From contig NC_091293.1 of assembly GCF_038502225.1 (NCBI RefSeq), positions 10,633,658 through 10,697,657 of the forward strand: 64,000 nt of DNA. The letters are read 5' to 3'. The first letter of the stretch is position 1. Every line of letters starts with the position of its first letter. Under the pieces are notes generated by a model. The model was not told where the DNA came from, did no database searches, and saw only the letters and a program-made list of their open reading frames with translations. This stretch comes from Cherax quadricarinatus. Its lineage: Eukaryota; Arthropoda; Malacostraca; Decapoda; Parastacidae. Positions 23,105 through 33,621 of the stretch are shown here, in pieces. A program made the translations under genes and the position numbers.

Positions 23105-23245
23105 CATGTGAGAGAGTGACAGACAGACGGAGATATAGACAGATACAGATATACAGACAGACAGCCAAAGCCAACCAAAGCCAACCAAAGCCAACTAAAG
23201 CCAGCCAAAGCCAGCCAAAGCCAGCCAGCCAGCCTGCCGAATACA
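23105..23245. repeat. Simple/minisatellite repeats (GACA-type, then CCAAAGCCAA units)
   Basis: A degenerate GACAGACAGA/GATATAGACA tract leads into tandem CCAAAGCCAA-like units and then CCAGCCAGCC, as part of the P2 body. The inverse counterpart in P1 (16020-16140) lacks the CCAAAG expansion, so the expansion arose after the two copies separated. Confidence 0.85.
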
Positions 23246-23246
23246 C

Positions 23247-23458
23247 AAGAACATAAGAAAGAAGGAGCACTGCAGCAGACCTACTAGCCCATGCAAGGCA
23301 GGTCCATGTCACCCTCCCCCCCAGCTTAGACCAATGACCCACCTAGTCAGGTTACATCCATTGAAGGAAGTAGCATGACATCAGACAAGCTAGTCAGGTC
23401 CGACTCACACCCACCCAAACTCACTCATGTATTTATCTAACCCATTTTCACTTTCCTC
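23247..23458 (-). mobile_element. CR1-like (F1) LINE 3' end fragment
   Basis: It starts with ACAAGAACATAAGAAAGAAG, the inverse of the (TTCTTATG)n F1 tail, and reads through GCACTGCAGCAGACCTACTA. It ends in codons complementary to the LDKYMSG C terminus (CTCATGTATTTATCTAACCC). The 5' part is missing at the TTAA of M1. A short 5'-truncated insertion within P2. Confidence 0.85.
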
Positions 23459-24529
23459 TTAACCTTGTGACTGTTTCAGTCGTATATATATGTCTTATGA
23501 GCCACCGTTTTTGACGTACATATACTCAAAAATTCTAGCGACTTCAAATCAAGCGGGAGAAAGCTGGTAGGCCCACATGTGAGAGAATCGGTCTGTGTGG
23601 TCAGTGTGCGCAGTATAAAAGAAAATCCTGCAGCAAGCAGTTCATAATGAGGAAAAAAACTCTGTTTTTGGATTAAAACGCCAATGTTGAGGTGTATTTT
23701 CGCATAGTTTTTATGGTTATATTCTCATTTTCATAGTCACATTTGATAGAATGGAAGACATATTATAGAAATGGTGGTGATTTTGATTGGTTTTATTATG
23801 AAAAGGACCTTGAAATGGAGCTCAAAGTAGGGGAAATGTTTGATTTTTGCTGATGTTCAAGAGTAAACAAATGACATCATTATCCAATAAATGTCCAACT
23901 AGCCATTCTAATATGCAGTCATGAATGGGTTGACATTATTTATACAATAATTACAATATTGCAGTAGTCTGCATAACAGTATATCTTCTATTTTTTGTTT
24001 GAATAAAATTCAAAATAGACAGCAAGAGTATTATAACCGGGGCCTGGAGATGTGACTAATGAACAAAGAAAATGTCATTTTAGAGCCAGGAATGTCTGCA
24101 TTGTTCATTCTGGACCCTATTTTGAAATTGGCATATTCCTTTTATTTGTGTGAAATTGGCCAAATTACGAATTTCTGACCACTTTATTGGGTAGTTGGAA
24201 TCGGTAAATTGGCAGTTTCTTGTACTCAATCGATAGAACAAATGGAGTTCTAGGGAAATAGCTATGAGTGTGTTTGACTGGAACAATGGAATTAGCAGAA
24301 AATAGGGCTCAAAGTGGGCAAAATCGCCAATTCATAAATATTGCCGAGGTCACTAACTTCATGAGAGCATAATTCCTTAAGTTTTCCATCAGATTTCATA
24401 CTTTTGGCGTCATTACCATCTGGAAAAGATTCTCTATCATTTCACAAGAAAAAATAATTTTTTTTTTCAAATATTTTGCGACACCAGGAGACACCTCAGG
24501 ATTTGGGGTTGCAACAGTCAGAGGGTTAA
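23459..24529 (+). mobile_element. piggyBac-related TTAA MITE (copy M1)
   Basis: TTAA bounds the element at 23459-23462 and 24526-24529, with inverted ends TTAACCTTGTGACTGTTTCA and GCAACAGTCAGAGGGTTAA. The 1071-bp body aligns with M0, M2 and M3 (AAATTCTAGCGACTTCAAAT near the left end, TTTCACAAGAAAAAATAAT near the right). Its termini (..GTGACTG..) differ from the CCCTTTCAGGGT type, marking a subfamily; the 23-bp stub at 62693 is of the same subtype. There is no coding capacity. Confidence 0.85.
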
Positions 24530-24800
24530 AATGGGAGTGTTAATGTGACATGGCATCAGTGAATCCCTGGTGTTTGCCACACTATTTGCTCTAGCTGGTG
24601 CTCAATTGAACTGTTGCGCTCCCACAAGGTACTAAGTGCTCCCAGATTTTTTTTATACTGCGCACACTGACTGCACAGACCCATTCCTTCATGTCTAGGC
24701 AACTCAAGCCTATTGTGCTAAATTTGAAGGAATGAAAAACAAAATGTTGATCTACGTTTGGAGCGCTACGCATGCGAATGTAGATCTACATTTGGACAGT

Positions 24801-25882
24801 TTAACCCTTTGAGGGTTTTGGTTGTACTAGTACGTCTTACGCGTAGGGGTTTTTGACGTACTAGTACGCATAAATTCTAGCGCCGTCAAATCTCGCGGGA
24901 AGAGGCTGGTAGGCCTTCATATGAAAGAATGGGTCTATGTGGTCAGTGTGCACAGTATAAAAAAAATCCTGCAGCACACAGTGCATAATGAGAAAAAAAA
25001 AAACTTTCACGTTTTTTTTGGCATAAAACAGCGTCTTTGCACTGTATTTTCGTATGGTATTTATTGTTGTATTCTAGTTTTCTTGGTCTCATTTTATAGA
25101 ATGGAATGCATATCACAGAAATTGAGATGATTTTTACTGGTTTTACAATGAAAAGTACCTTGAAATTGAGCTCAAAGTAGCAGAAATGTTCGATTTTTAC
25201 CAAAGTTCAAAAGTAAACAAATCATGCCAAGCGTCCAATACACGTCAACTGGTGAGTCTAACATTCTTTTGCAATTGCGCCAATATGATTTATATCATTT
25301 TTTACACTAATGCAGTAGTCTGCATAACAGTAAATCTTCTATTTTTCGTGAGAATAAAAATTCAAAGTGGAAAGCAAAAGAATGTAAGAGGGGCCTTGAG
25401 ACGTGACTAATGAGCAGAAGAAATGTCATTTTAGTGCCAGGAATGTATTTCTTGTTTGTTCTGGATACTATTCGGAAATTGGAATTTTTTAAAATTTGTG
25501 TGAAATTGGCAAAATTGCTAAATTCTGACCACTGTATTGGATAGTTGAAAATGGTAAATGGGTGGTTTCTTGCACTCATTCAATAGAAAAAATGTAGTTC
25601 TAGCGAAATATTCATGTTGTTTGTCGACTAGTACAGAGGAATTGGCCGAAAATGGGGCTCAAATTGGGCAAAATCGCCGATGCGTAAACATCGCCGAGAC
25701 CGCTAACTTCGCGAGAACATAATTCCGTAAGTTTTCCATCAAATCTCATAATTTTGGTGTCATTATGATGGGGAAAAGATTCTCTATCTTTTCATAAGAA
25801 AAAATATTTTTTTTTTTTTTTTAAATTTGGCCGACCCTGAGAACGAGTTTCTGAGAGGGCCTGTCGACCCTCAAAGGGTTAA
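24801..25882 (+). mobile_element. piggyBac-related TTAA MITE (copy M2), inserted in the terminal TTAA of P2
   Basis: The ends TTAACCCTTTGAGGGTTTTG and GACCCTCAAAGGGTTAA lie at 24801 and 25882. The left TTAA is shared with P2's GGACAGTTTAA terminus, so M2 used a transposon end as its target. Interior blocks (GTACTAGTACGCATAAATTC, CTGAGAGGGCCTGTCGACC) match M3 and the piggyBac at 45270-48927. Length 1082 bp; no ORF of its own. Confidence 0.88.
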
Positions 25883-25889
25883 GAGTTAA

Positions 25890-26802
25890 ATAATAGCACC
25901 AACCACTCCAAAACTATATCCCCACCTGCTTTTAACATTTCTACCTTTATCTCCTCAATCCCAGCTGCCTTACCCCTTTTCATTCCACCCACTGCCTCAC
26001 GAACTTCCCCCACACTCACAACTGGCTCTTCCTTACTCCTACAAGATGTTATTCCTCCTTGCCCTATGCATGAAATCACAGCTTCCCTCTCATCATCAAC
26101 ATTTAACAATTCCTCAAAATATTCCCTCCATCTTCCAGATACCTCTAACTCTCCATTTAATAACTCTCCTCTCCTATTTTTAACTGTCAAATCCATTTGT
26201 TCCCTAGGCTTCCTCAACTTGCTAATCTCACTCCAAATCTTTTTCTTATTTTCAACAAAATTTGTTGACATCTCACCCACTCTCTCATTTGCTCTCTTTT
26301 TACATTGCTTCACCACTTTCTTAACCTCTCTTTTTCTCTCCATATACTCTTCCCTCCTTGCATCACTTCTACTTTGTGAAAACCTCTCATATGCTAACTT
26401 TTTCTCCCTTACTACACTCTTTACATCATCATTCCACTAATCACTCCTCTTCCCTCCCAAACCCACTTTCCTGTAACCACAAACTTCTGCTGAACACTAA
26501 CACTACATTCTTAAACCTACCCCATACATCTTCGACCCCATTGCCTAAACTCTCAATAGCCCATCTATCCTCCAATAGTTGTTTGTATCTTACCCTAACT
26601 GCCTCCTCTTTTAGTTTATACACCTTCACCTCCCTCTTACTTGCTGCTTCTATTTTCCTTGTATCCCATCTACCTTTTACTCCCACTGTAGCTACAACTA
26701 AAAAGTGATCTGATATATCTGTGGCCACTCTATAAATACGTACATCCTGAAGTCTACTCAACAGTCACCTGGCAGGATGGTAGTACCTCCCTGGGTGTCT
26801 TG
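25890..26802 (-). mobile_element. RTE-like LINE copy C, endonuclease/linker part (5' part)
   Basis: From 26761 the minus strand reads MSRLQDVRIYRVATDISDHF, the endonuclease SDH motif, then KREVKVYKLKEEAVRVRYKQ. At 26343-25890 the linker to RT follows: VENKKKIWSEISKLRKPRE, then MKRGKAAGIEEIKVEMLKAG and IVLEWLVLLFN, which joins the fragment ending at 21043. Upstream of 26761 the catalytic half of the endonuclease is missing and the 5' UTR end (CACCTGGCAGGATGGTAGTA) follows directly to about 26802. Confidence 0.87.
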
Positions 26803-26896
26803 TAGCATACAGAAAATTGCCTTCCTAAAAAAAAAAAAAAAATCAAAGTGCCGGCAGTAAAAACGAAGCTCTACGTTTGGACAGTTTAAGAGTTAG

Positions 26897-27645
26897 GAAA
26901 TTTATTATACGTATTTGTTAGTGGGTGACTTACTAACTCTCTCCCCGTCTCTGCCACTTCCTTGTATGTTTTTCTATCCCATTTCTATATTCTTTTCCAT
27001 TTTTTTAGTCTTGCTGTAGGGAAAGAGGGGGCTGTAGGAAATAAAGGCTTCAATTATACCTTAATACCTGTGACAAATATCAAGGGTTCTTTAACCCCTA
27101 CAGACCAGCCTGAAGCCGGGACCTCCTTGATGACTGCCTGACACAACCCTCAGAAGCTGATATCAGCTTCACATCAAAAACCCTAATTAACCGTCTCCCA
27201 GGTACAACCACAGACTGAAGCACCAACCAGTACCCAGAAGAACAGGTTTACTTTCACAGGCATCTGCATCAAGTACGTTCCATCTTCATGTTGCACAAGA
27301 AAAATAGTTTGTGGATCTACTCACATGTATGGAAGAGCTGGCACTTACTTGTTCAAGAGCTGATTTTTGAAAGTCAAAGTTGACTGGTTTTAAGCCAGGA
27401 GACGATAATGTACTAGTAGGCGAATCTACAAACTTTGTCCACTGTAAAGGAAACAAAAATTATTAATTATAATAGTTAAATTCCTTACAAGGCAAACTAA
27501 ATCTCCTCTAAACACACTTCTTGTTGACAAGTTTTAAACTATTAAAACATTATTCAATGAACTTACCAAGAACTTGTATTACTGGCATTGGCTAATATAT
27601 ATGATTTAGTTCTTGGTCATGATACTTGATCTTCACTCAACAGAC
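26897..27645. other. Possible unique (non-TE) sequence around a candidate exon
   Basis: No family in the window matches this stretch apart from the exon candidate at 27349-27441 inside it. It is AT-rich with scattered pyrimidine runs (TCTCTCCCCGTCTCTGCC near 26940) and a TTAACCCC near 27092 that is not followed by a recognised MITE end. It is compatible with intron sequence of a minus-strand host gene. No other exon could be supported. Confidence 0.4.
27349..27441 (-). CDS. Candidate internal exon of a host gene (31 codons, phase 0)
   Basis: On the minus strand a pyrimidine-rich acceptor (TTTTTGTTTCCTTTACAG) precedes 27441 and a consensus donor (GTAAGTGCC) begins at 27348. Between them are exactly 93 bases, open in phase 0 for 31 codons with no stop. 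The peptide begins WTKFVDSPTSTLSSPGLKPV and ends FQKSALEQ. It is Ser/Pro-rich in the middle, like a disordered linker, and matches no TE protein in the window. I cannot name the gene. The exon/intron signals are seen; that the gene is real is inferred. Confidence 0.5.
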
Positions 27646-27836
27646 TTTTAAGAGTAAACAAATAAGCCGCACATAGGGGAAAGAAGTTTTATGACAATGT
27701 TTTAGTCCGACTTGTACCATTACCCGTGTGACTAGTTAATGGACCATGTTGGACTGAAACATCGTCATGTTATTTTGTCTATGTACGGGTTATTTGTGTA
27801 TTGTTCCAGTCATGGTATTGTGCCTTTGTGTTCTTT
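27646..27836. mobile_element. Penelope-derived palindromic terminal element
   Basis: The left arm ACAAATAAGCCGCACATAGG through GTCCGACTTGTACCATTA is mirrored by a right arm TAATGGACCATGTTGGACTG through GTACGGGTTATTTGTGTA, around ~20 bp near 27720. The arms match the two ends of the Penelope insertion at 47005-47733 (GTCCAAGTCGGACCGAAACG; CACAAATAACCCGCACAT), including the flank TTGTTCCAGTCATGG. It contains no RT. It is probably two terminal regions joined head to head, the minimal remnant of a Penelope inverted insertion. Confidence 0.65.
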
Positions 27837-27840
27837 ATGA

Positions 27841-28848
27841 CTAAACCCTTTCAGGGTTTTGGCCGTACTAGTACGGCTTACGCACCAGGGTTTTCGACGT
27901 ACTAGTACGCCTAAATTCTAGCACCCTCAAATCTACTGAAAGAAAGCTGGTAGGCCTACATATGAAAGAATGGGTCTATGTGGTCAGTGTGCACAGTATA
28001 AAAAAAATCTTGCAGCACACAGTGCGTAATGAGAAAAAAAAAACTTTGACCGTGTTTTTGGATTAAAACAGCGACTTTGCACTGTATTTTCGTATGGTAT
28101 TTATTGTTGTATTCTAGTTTTCCTGGTCTCATTTTATAGAATGGAAGACATATTACAGAAATTGAGATGATTTTGACTGGTTTTACAAAGAAAAGTACCT
28201 TGAAACTGAGCTCAAAGTAGCAGAAACGTTCGATTTTTACTAAAGTTCAAAAGTAAACAAATCATGCTATGCGTCCAATACATGTCAACAACTGGCGAGT
28301 CTAATATTCTTTCACAAGTGCGCTGATATTATTTATACCATTTCTACACCAATGAAGTAGTCTGCATAACAGTAAATCTCCTATTTTTTTGTGAGAATAA
28401 AAATTCAAAGTGGAAAGCAAAAGAATGTAAGAGGGGCATGGGGACATGACTAATGAACAGAGGAAATGTTATTTTAGTGCCAGGAATGTCTTTCTTGTTT
28501 ATTCTGGACCCTATTCGGAAATTGGCATCTTTTGAAATGTGTGTGAAATTGGCAAAATTGCTAAATTCTGACCAGTGTCAGAATTTAGCAATTTGGATAG
28601 TTGAAATCGGTAAATGGGTGGTTTCTTGTACTCATTCGATGGAAAAAATGGAGTTCTAGCAAAATAGTTATGATTTTTGTTGACAAGTACACTGGAATTG
28701 GCCGAAAATAGGGCTCAAAGTGGGCAAAATCGCCGATGCGTAAACATCGTCGAAACTGCTAACTTCGCAAGAGCATAATTCCCTAAGTTTTCCATCAAAT
28801 TTCATACTTTTGGTGTCGTTATGATCGGGAAAAGATTATCTATTCATA

Positions 28849-28881
<33 letters not shown>

Positions 28882-28935
28882 GGGCAACCCTGAGAACAAG
28901 TCTCTGAGAGGGCCTGTCGACCCTGAAAGGGTTAA
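27841..28935 (+). mobile_element. piggyBac-related TTAA MITE (copy M3)
   Basis: The left end is CTAA (degenerate TTAA) then ACCCTTTCAGGGTTTTGG; the right end is GTCGACCCTGAAAGGG and TTAA at 28932-28935. The body aligns with M2 along its whole length. A T-run of more than 20 bases lies at about 28850-28875. An 18-bp-arm palindrome at 28555-28594 is specific to this copy. Non-coding. Confidence 0.87.
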
Positions 28936-28977
28936 AAGAGCTTTGTCATATGATGATGCTCCAGGACTTATCATATA

Positions 28978-29850
28978 CAGTGGACCCCCGCCTTACGATA
29001 TTAATCTGTTCCTGAGAGCTCATCGTATGGAAATGAAATTAATCCGTGCAAGACACCCAAAAGTATGAAAAAAACAAAATTTTTACCACATGAAATATCA
29101 ATTTTAATACACACAAACTGAAGAAGACATGCACAGTTAATACTCTACTAAGAATAGAATACATGACACTTACCTTTATTGAAGATCTGGTGATGATTGA
29201 TGGGATGGGAGGAGGGGAGTGTGTGGAAGTTATTGTTTACAAGGGAAATCCCCTTCCATTAGGACTTGAAGTATCAAGTCCTTTTCCGGGGTTACTTCCC
29301 TTCTTTTAATGCCACTAGGACCAGATTGAGAGTCACTGGACCTCTATCGCACAACATATCTGTCCATAGCATAGAGCTCTGAACCTCTCGTTCCTTTATG
29401 ATTTGTCTAAAGTGGTTCACATTGTCATTGTAATAGTCACCAGCACAGCTGGGCAATAGCTGTGTCAGGGTGATTTTCATCCATAAAGGTTTGCACTTCA
29501 AGCCACTTTGCACACATTTCCTTAATCTCTTTTTTCAATTCCATACTAATTCTCACCCTTTTCACCACAGGGATGGCACTAGAAGATTTCTTGGGTCCCA
29601 TGGTGACTTATTTTGCAGTTACAAGCACTAAGAACACTGAGATAATGTGAAATGTACTGAATGTATGCGTAGATGCGACCGCAATGGATGGCTTGTAAAC
29701 ACTGATGCTGAGGCCACACGTGGGACGCGTCCTGGACGAATCATGTAAGGCGAGATTTTTAGCGTAAGGCGAGGCAAAATTTTTGCGTTAAAATGCATCA
29801 TATGGCAGATTTGACGTAACGCGATGCCATCGTAAGGCGGGGGTCCACTG
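28978..29850 (-). mobile_element. Tigger, internally deleted non-autonomous copy
   Basis: The ends are CAGTGGACCCCCGCC at 28978 (after TATA) and GGGGGTCCACTG ending at 29850. From the ATG at 29601 the minus strand encodes the first ~25 residues of the DNA-binding domain (MGPKKSSSAIPVVKRVRISM) fused directly to the C-terminal segment KEMCAKWLEVQTFMDENHPD, then decays. The core is deleted, with the same architecture as the copy at 52621-53593 but a different junction. No target duplication is evident on the right. Confidence 0.85.
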
Positions 29851-29859
29851 CGTATAGTG

Positions 29860-31097
29860 AATATTTATTTATTTTTTTTTTTTTAACAAGTCGGCCGTCT
29901 CCCACTGACACAGGGTGACCCAAAAAGAAAATACTTTCATCATCATTCAACACTTTCACCCCACTCACACAATCACTGTTTTTGCAGAGGTGCTCAGAAC
30001 ATAACAGTATAGAGGCATATACGTATGTATAAAGATACACAAGATATCCCTCCAAACTGCTAATATCCCGAACCCCTCCTTTAGAGTGCAGGTATTGTAC
30101 TTCCCATTTCCAGGACTCAAGTCGGGCTATATAAAAAATAACCGGTTTCCCTGAATCCCATCACTAAATATTACGCTGTTCACACTCCAACAGATCGTCA
30201 TGTCCCAAATACCATTTGTCTCCATTCACTCCTATCAAACACACTCATGCACACTTTATGAAGTCCAAGCCCCTCCCCCACAAAACCTCATTTACCCCTT
30301 CCTTCCAACCTTTTCAAGGACGACCCCTACCCCACCTTCCTTCCCCTACAGATTTATAAGCTCTCCATGTCATTCTACTTTGATCCATTCTCTCTATATG
30401 ACCAAACCACCTCAACAAACCCTCTTCAGCCCTCTGACTAATACTTTTATTAACTCCACACCTTCTCCTAATTTCCACACTTCAAATTTTCTGCATAATA
30501 TTTACACCACACATTGCCCTTAGACAGGACATCTCCACTGCCTCCAACCGCCTCCTCGCTGCTGCATTCACAATCCAAGCTTCACACCCATATATGAATG
30601 TTGGTACTACTATATATTCAAACATTCTCTTCTTTGCCTCCATAGATAACGTTTTTTTGTCTCCACATATACCTCAAAGCACCGCTCACCTTTTTTCCCC
30701 ATCAATTCTATGATTAACCTTATCCATCATAAATCCATCCGCTGACAAGTCAACTCCCAAGTACGTATCTGAAAACATTCACTTCTTCCATACTCCTCTT
30801 CCCCAATTTGATATCCAATTTTTCTTTATCTAAATCATTTGATACCCTCATCACCTTACTCTTTTCTATGTTCACTTTCAACTTTCTACCTTTACACACT
30901 CTCCCAAACTCATCCACTAACCTTTGCAATTTTTCTTTAGAATCTCCCATAAGCACAGTATCATCAGAAAAAGCAACTGTGTCAATTTCCATTTTGTATT
31001 TAATTCCCCATAATTTAATCCCACCCCTCTCCTGAACACCCTAGCATTTACTTCTTTTACAACCCCATCTATAAATATATTACCCCATCTATAAATA
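29860..31097 (-). mobile_element. RTE-like LINE copy D, 3' part (RT thumb to 3' end)
   Basis: In minus order from the Tigger B insertion: MFIDG-like IFIDGVVKEVNARVFRRGV (31111-30917), a decayed active site QLLFLMILCLWE in one frame and AFSDDTVLMGDSKEKLQRLV (AspAsp) at 30992-30750. KLKVNIEKSKVMRVSNDLDK follows, then decayed C-terminal frames and a 3' UTR with the CAGGGTGACCCAAAAAGAAA tail and T-run near 29870. A short direct duplication of ACCCCATCTATAAATA lies at 31065-31097. The upstream portion continues at 38756. Confidence 0.87.
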
Positions 31098-31279
31098 CAG
31101 TGGAACCTCAAAAATCGAACTTAATCTGTTCCAGGAGCGTAGTTCTAAATTCGAAAAGTCTGAAATTTGAAGCAATATTTCCCATAAGAAATAATGGAAA
31201 TACAATTAATCCGTTCCAGAAACCCAAAAATATTCACACAAAAAATACATTTTATAGAGATTAATTACAGTTTTACATA

Positions 31280-33610
31280 CAGTGGACCCCCGCATACCGA
31301 TTTTAATCCGTGCAAGAGGGCTCATTGGTATGCGAAATAATCGGTATGCGAATGAATTTTCCCCATAAGAAATAATGGAAATCAAATTAATCCGTGCAAG
31401 ACACCCAAAAGTATGAAAAAAAAAAATTTTTACCACATGAAATGTTAATTTTAATACACACAAACTAAAAAAGGCATGCACAATTACATGACACTTACTT
31501 TTATTGAAGATCTGGTGATGATTGATGGGATGGGAGGAGGGGAGAGAGAGTGTTAGTGTTTAGAAGGGGAATCCCCTTCCATTAAGACTTGAGGTGTCGA
31601 GTCCTTTTCTGGGGTTACTTCCCTTCTTTTAATGCCACTAGGACCAGCTTCAGAGTCACTGGACTTCTTTCGCACAACATATCTGTCCATAGTGGCCTGT
31701 ACCTCTCGTTCCTTTATGACTTCCCTAAAGTGTTTCACAACATTGTCAGTGTACAGGTTGCCAACACGGCTTGCAATAGCTGTGTGAGGGTGATTTTCAT
31801 CCATGAAGGTTTGCACTTCAAGCCACTTTGCACAGATTTCCTTAATCTTTGTAGTAGGCAACTTCTTCAATTTCTCTCTCCCCTCCTCTGAACCAGTTTC
31901 CTCAGGTCTGGCCTCTTGCTGTTGAAGTTGATCTATCAGCTCATCAGTGGTTAGTTCTTCATTGTCCTCCTCCACCAACTCTTCCACATCCTCCCCACTA
32001 ACCTCCAACCCCAAGGACTTTCCCAATGCCACAATGGATTCCTCAACTGGCATAATCCTCTCAGGGTTAGCCTCAAACCCTTCAAAATCCCTTTTGTCTA
32101 CACATTCTGGCCACAGTTTCTTCCAAGCAGAGTTCAAGGTCTTCTTAGTCACTCCCTCCCAAGCCTTACCTATAAGGTTTACACAATTGAGGATATTAAA
32201 GTGCTCTCTCCAAAACTCTCTTAGAGTCAGTTGAGTTTCTGAGGTCACTACAAAGCACCTTTCAAACAGAGCTTTTGTGTACAGTTTTTTGAAGTTTGCA
32301 ATAACCTGCTGGTTCATGGGCTGCAGGAGAGGAGTGGTATTAGGAGGCAAAAACTTCACCTTAATGAATTTCATGTCCCCATAAAGTCGCTCTGCCACGT
32401 CTGTAGGATGACCAGGGGCATTGTCTAACACCAGGAGGCACTTAAGTTCTAATTTCTTTTCAGTTAGGTAATCTTTCACATTGGGAGCAAATGCATGGTG
32501 TAACCAGTCATAGAAAAAGTCCCTAGTGACCCATGCCTTACTGTTTGCCCTCCACAGCACACACAAATTCTCCTTGAGGACATTCTTTTGCCTGAACGGT
32601 CTGGGAGTTTCAGAGTGATACACTAATAAAGGCTTCACTTTGCAATCACCAGTAGCATTGGAACACATCAACAAAGTAAGCCTGTCTTTCATAGGCTTAT
32701 GTCCTGGGAGTGCCTTTTCCTCCTGAGTAATGTAGGTCCTGCTTGGCATTTTCTTCCAAAACAGGCCTGTTTCATCACAATTAAACACTTGTTCAGGTTT
32801 CAGTCCTTCACTGTCTATGTACTTCTTGAATTCCTGCACATATTTTTCAGCTGCTTTGTGGTCCGAACTGGCAGCCTCACCATGCCTTATCACACTATGT
32901 ATGCCACTACGCTTCTTAAATATCTCAAACCAACCTTTGCTGGCCTTAAATTCACTCACATCATCACTAGTTGCAGGCATTTTTTTAATTAAATCCTCAT
33001 GCAACTTCCTAGCCTTTTCGCTTATGATCGCTTGAGAGACGCTATCTCCTGCTAGCTGTTTTTCATTTATCCACACCAATAAGAGTCTCTCAACATCTTC
33101 CATCACTTGCGATCATTGTTTCGAAAACACAGTTAAACCTTTGGCAAGAACAGCTTCCTTGACTGCCTTTCTGGTGCCCACAATAGTAGCGATGGTTGAT
33201 TGGGGTTTCTTGTACAACCTGGCCAGGTCGGCGATATGCACTCCACTTTCATACTTATCAATGATCTCTTTCTTCATCACTACTGGAATTCTCACCCTTA
33301 TTGCTGTAGGGTTGGCACTAGAAGCTTTCTTGGGGCCCATGGTCACTTATTTTCCAGATAAAGCACCGAAAACAATGTAATAATACGAAATGTTCCGATT
33401 GTATGCTTGGATGTTACCGCGGAGGCTGGCTGGTAAACAATGGCACGGGCGGCACGTGTGAGGCTGGCTGAGGGCGCACATTGGACGCGTCTCGGACGAA
33501 CAGCGGTGAGCGGGTTTTTAAGCGGTATGCGAGGCAAAATTTTTGCGATTAAAGCAAGCGGTATGCGGATTAATCGTTATGTGATGCCAACGGTATGCGG
33601 GGGTCCACTG
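31280..33610 (-). mobile_element. Tigger A: nearly full-length pogo/Tigger element
   Basis: The 2331-bp element has terminal repeats CAGTGGACCCCCGCATACCG at 31280 and GCATACCG-type complement ending ..GGGGTCCACTG at 33610, with TA on both sides. Subterminal regions of ~150 bp are also partly inverted copies (AATAATGGAAAT..TTAATCCGTGCAAG). One transposase gene spans 33340 to 31553. It inserted into Tigger B at TA 31278-31279. The even base divergence and intact ends suggest a recent insertion. Confidence 0.93.
31553..33340 (-). pseudogene. Tigger/pogo transposase (TIGD1-like), one nonsense codon and a mutated catalytic Asp
   Basis: The ATG at 33340 has a strong context (GTGACCATGG). Residues 1-75 are a CENP-B-type helix-turn-helix (KYESGVHIADLARLYKKPQS). 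TGA at 33113-33115 interrupts; the frame resumes unchanged at 33112 and is open to 31553, about 600 codons in all, the usual Tigger length. The CENP-B second HTH covers EDVERLLLVWINEKQ to KASKGWFEIFKKRSG. The DDE core has FNCDETGLFWKK (first Asp) and [11 protein letters not shown] (second Asp). At the third Asp it reads LLQPMNQQVIANF, Asn for Asp. The C-terminal tail is acidic, then SSDSEAGPSGIK. Confidence 0.93.
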
Positions 33611-33621
33611 TACAACAAATA

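Larger units (their letters stand above)
21044..25889 (-). mobile_element. TTAA element P2 inserted in RTE copy C
   Basis: The left end is TTAG (21044-21047, degenerate TTAA) followed by CCCTTAAACTGTCC. The right end is GGACAGTTTAA (24794-24804) then, after MITE M2, GAG and TTAA at 25886-25889. Removing the whole block rejoins RTE codons for VLLFN with KCMEEGKVPRDW in frame, proving one insertion site. The body matches P1 inverted: 23100-23245 pairs with 16020-16140, and 24533-24800 with 15557-15840. It holds an F2 fragment, a CR1 fragment and MITEs M1 and M2, and encodes no transposase. Confidence 0.8.
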
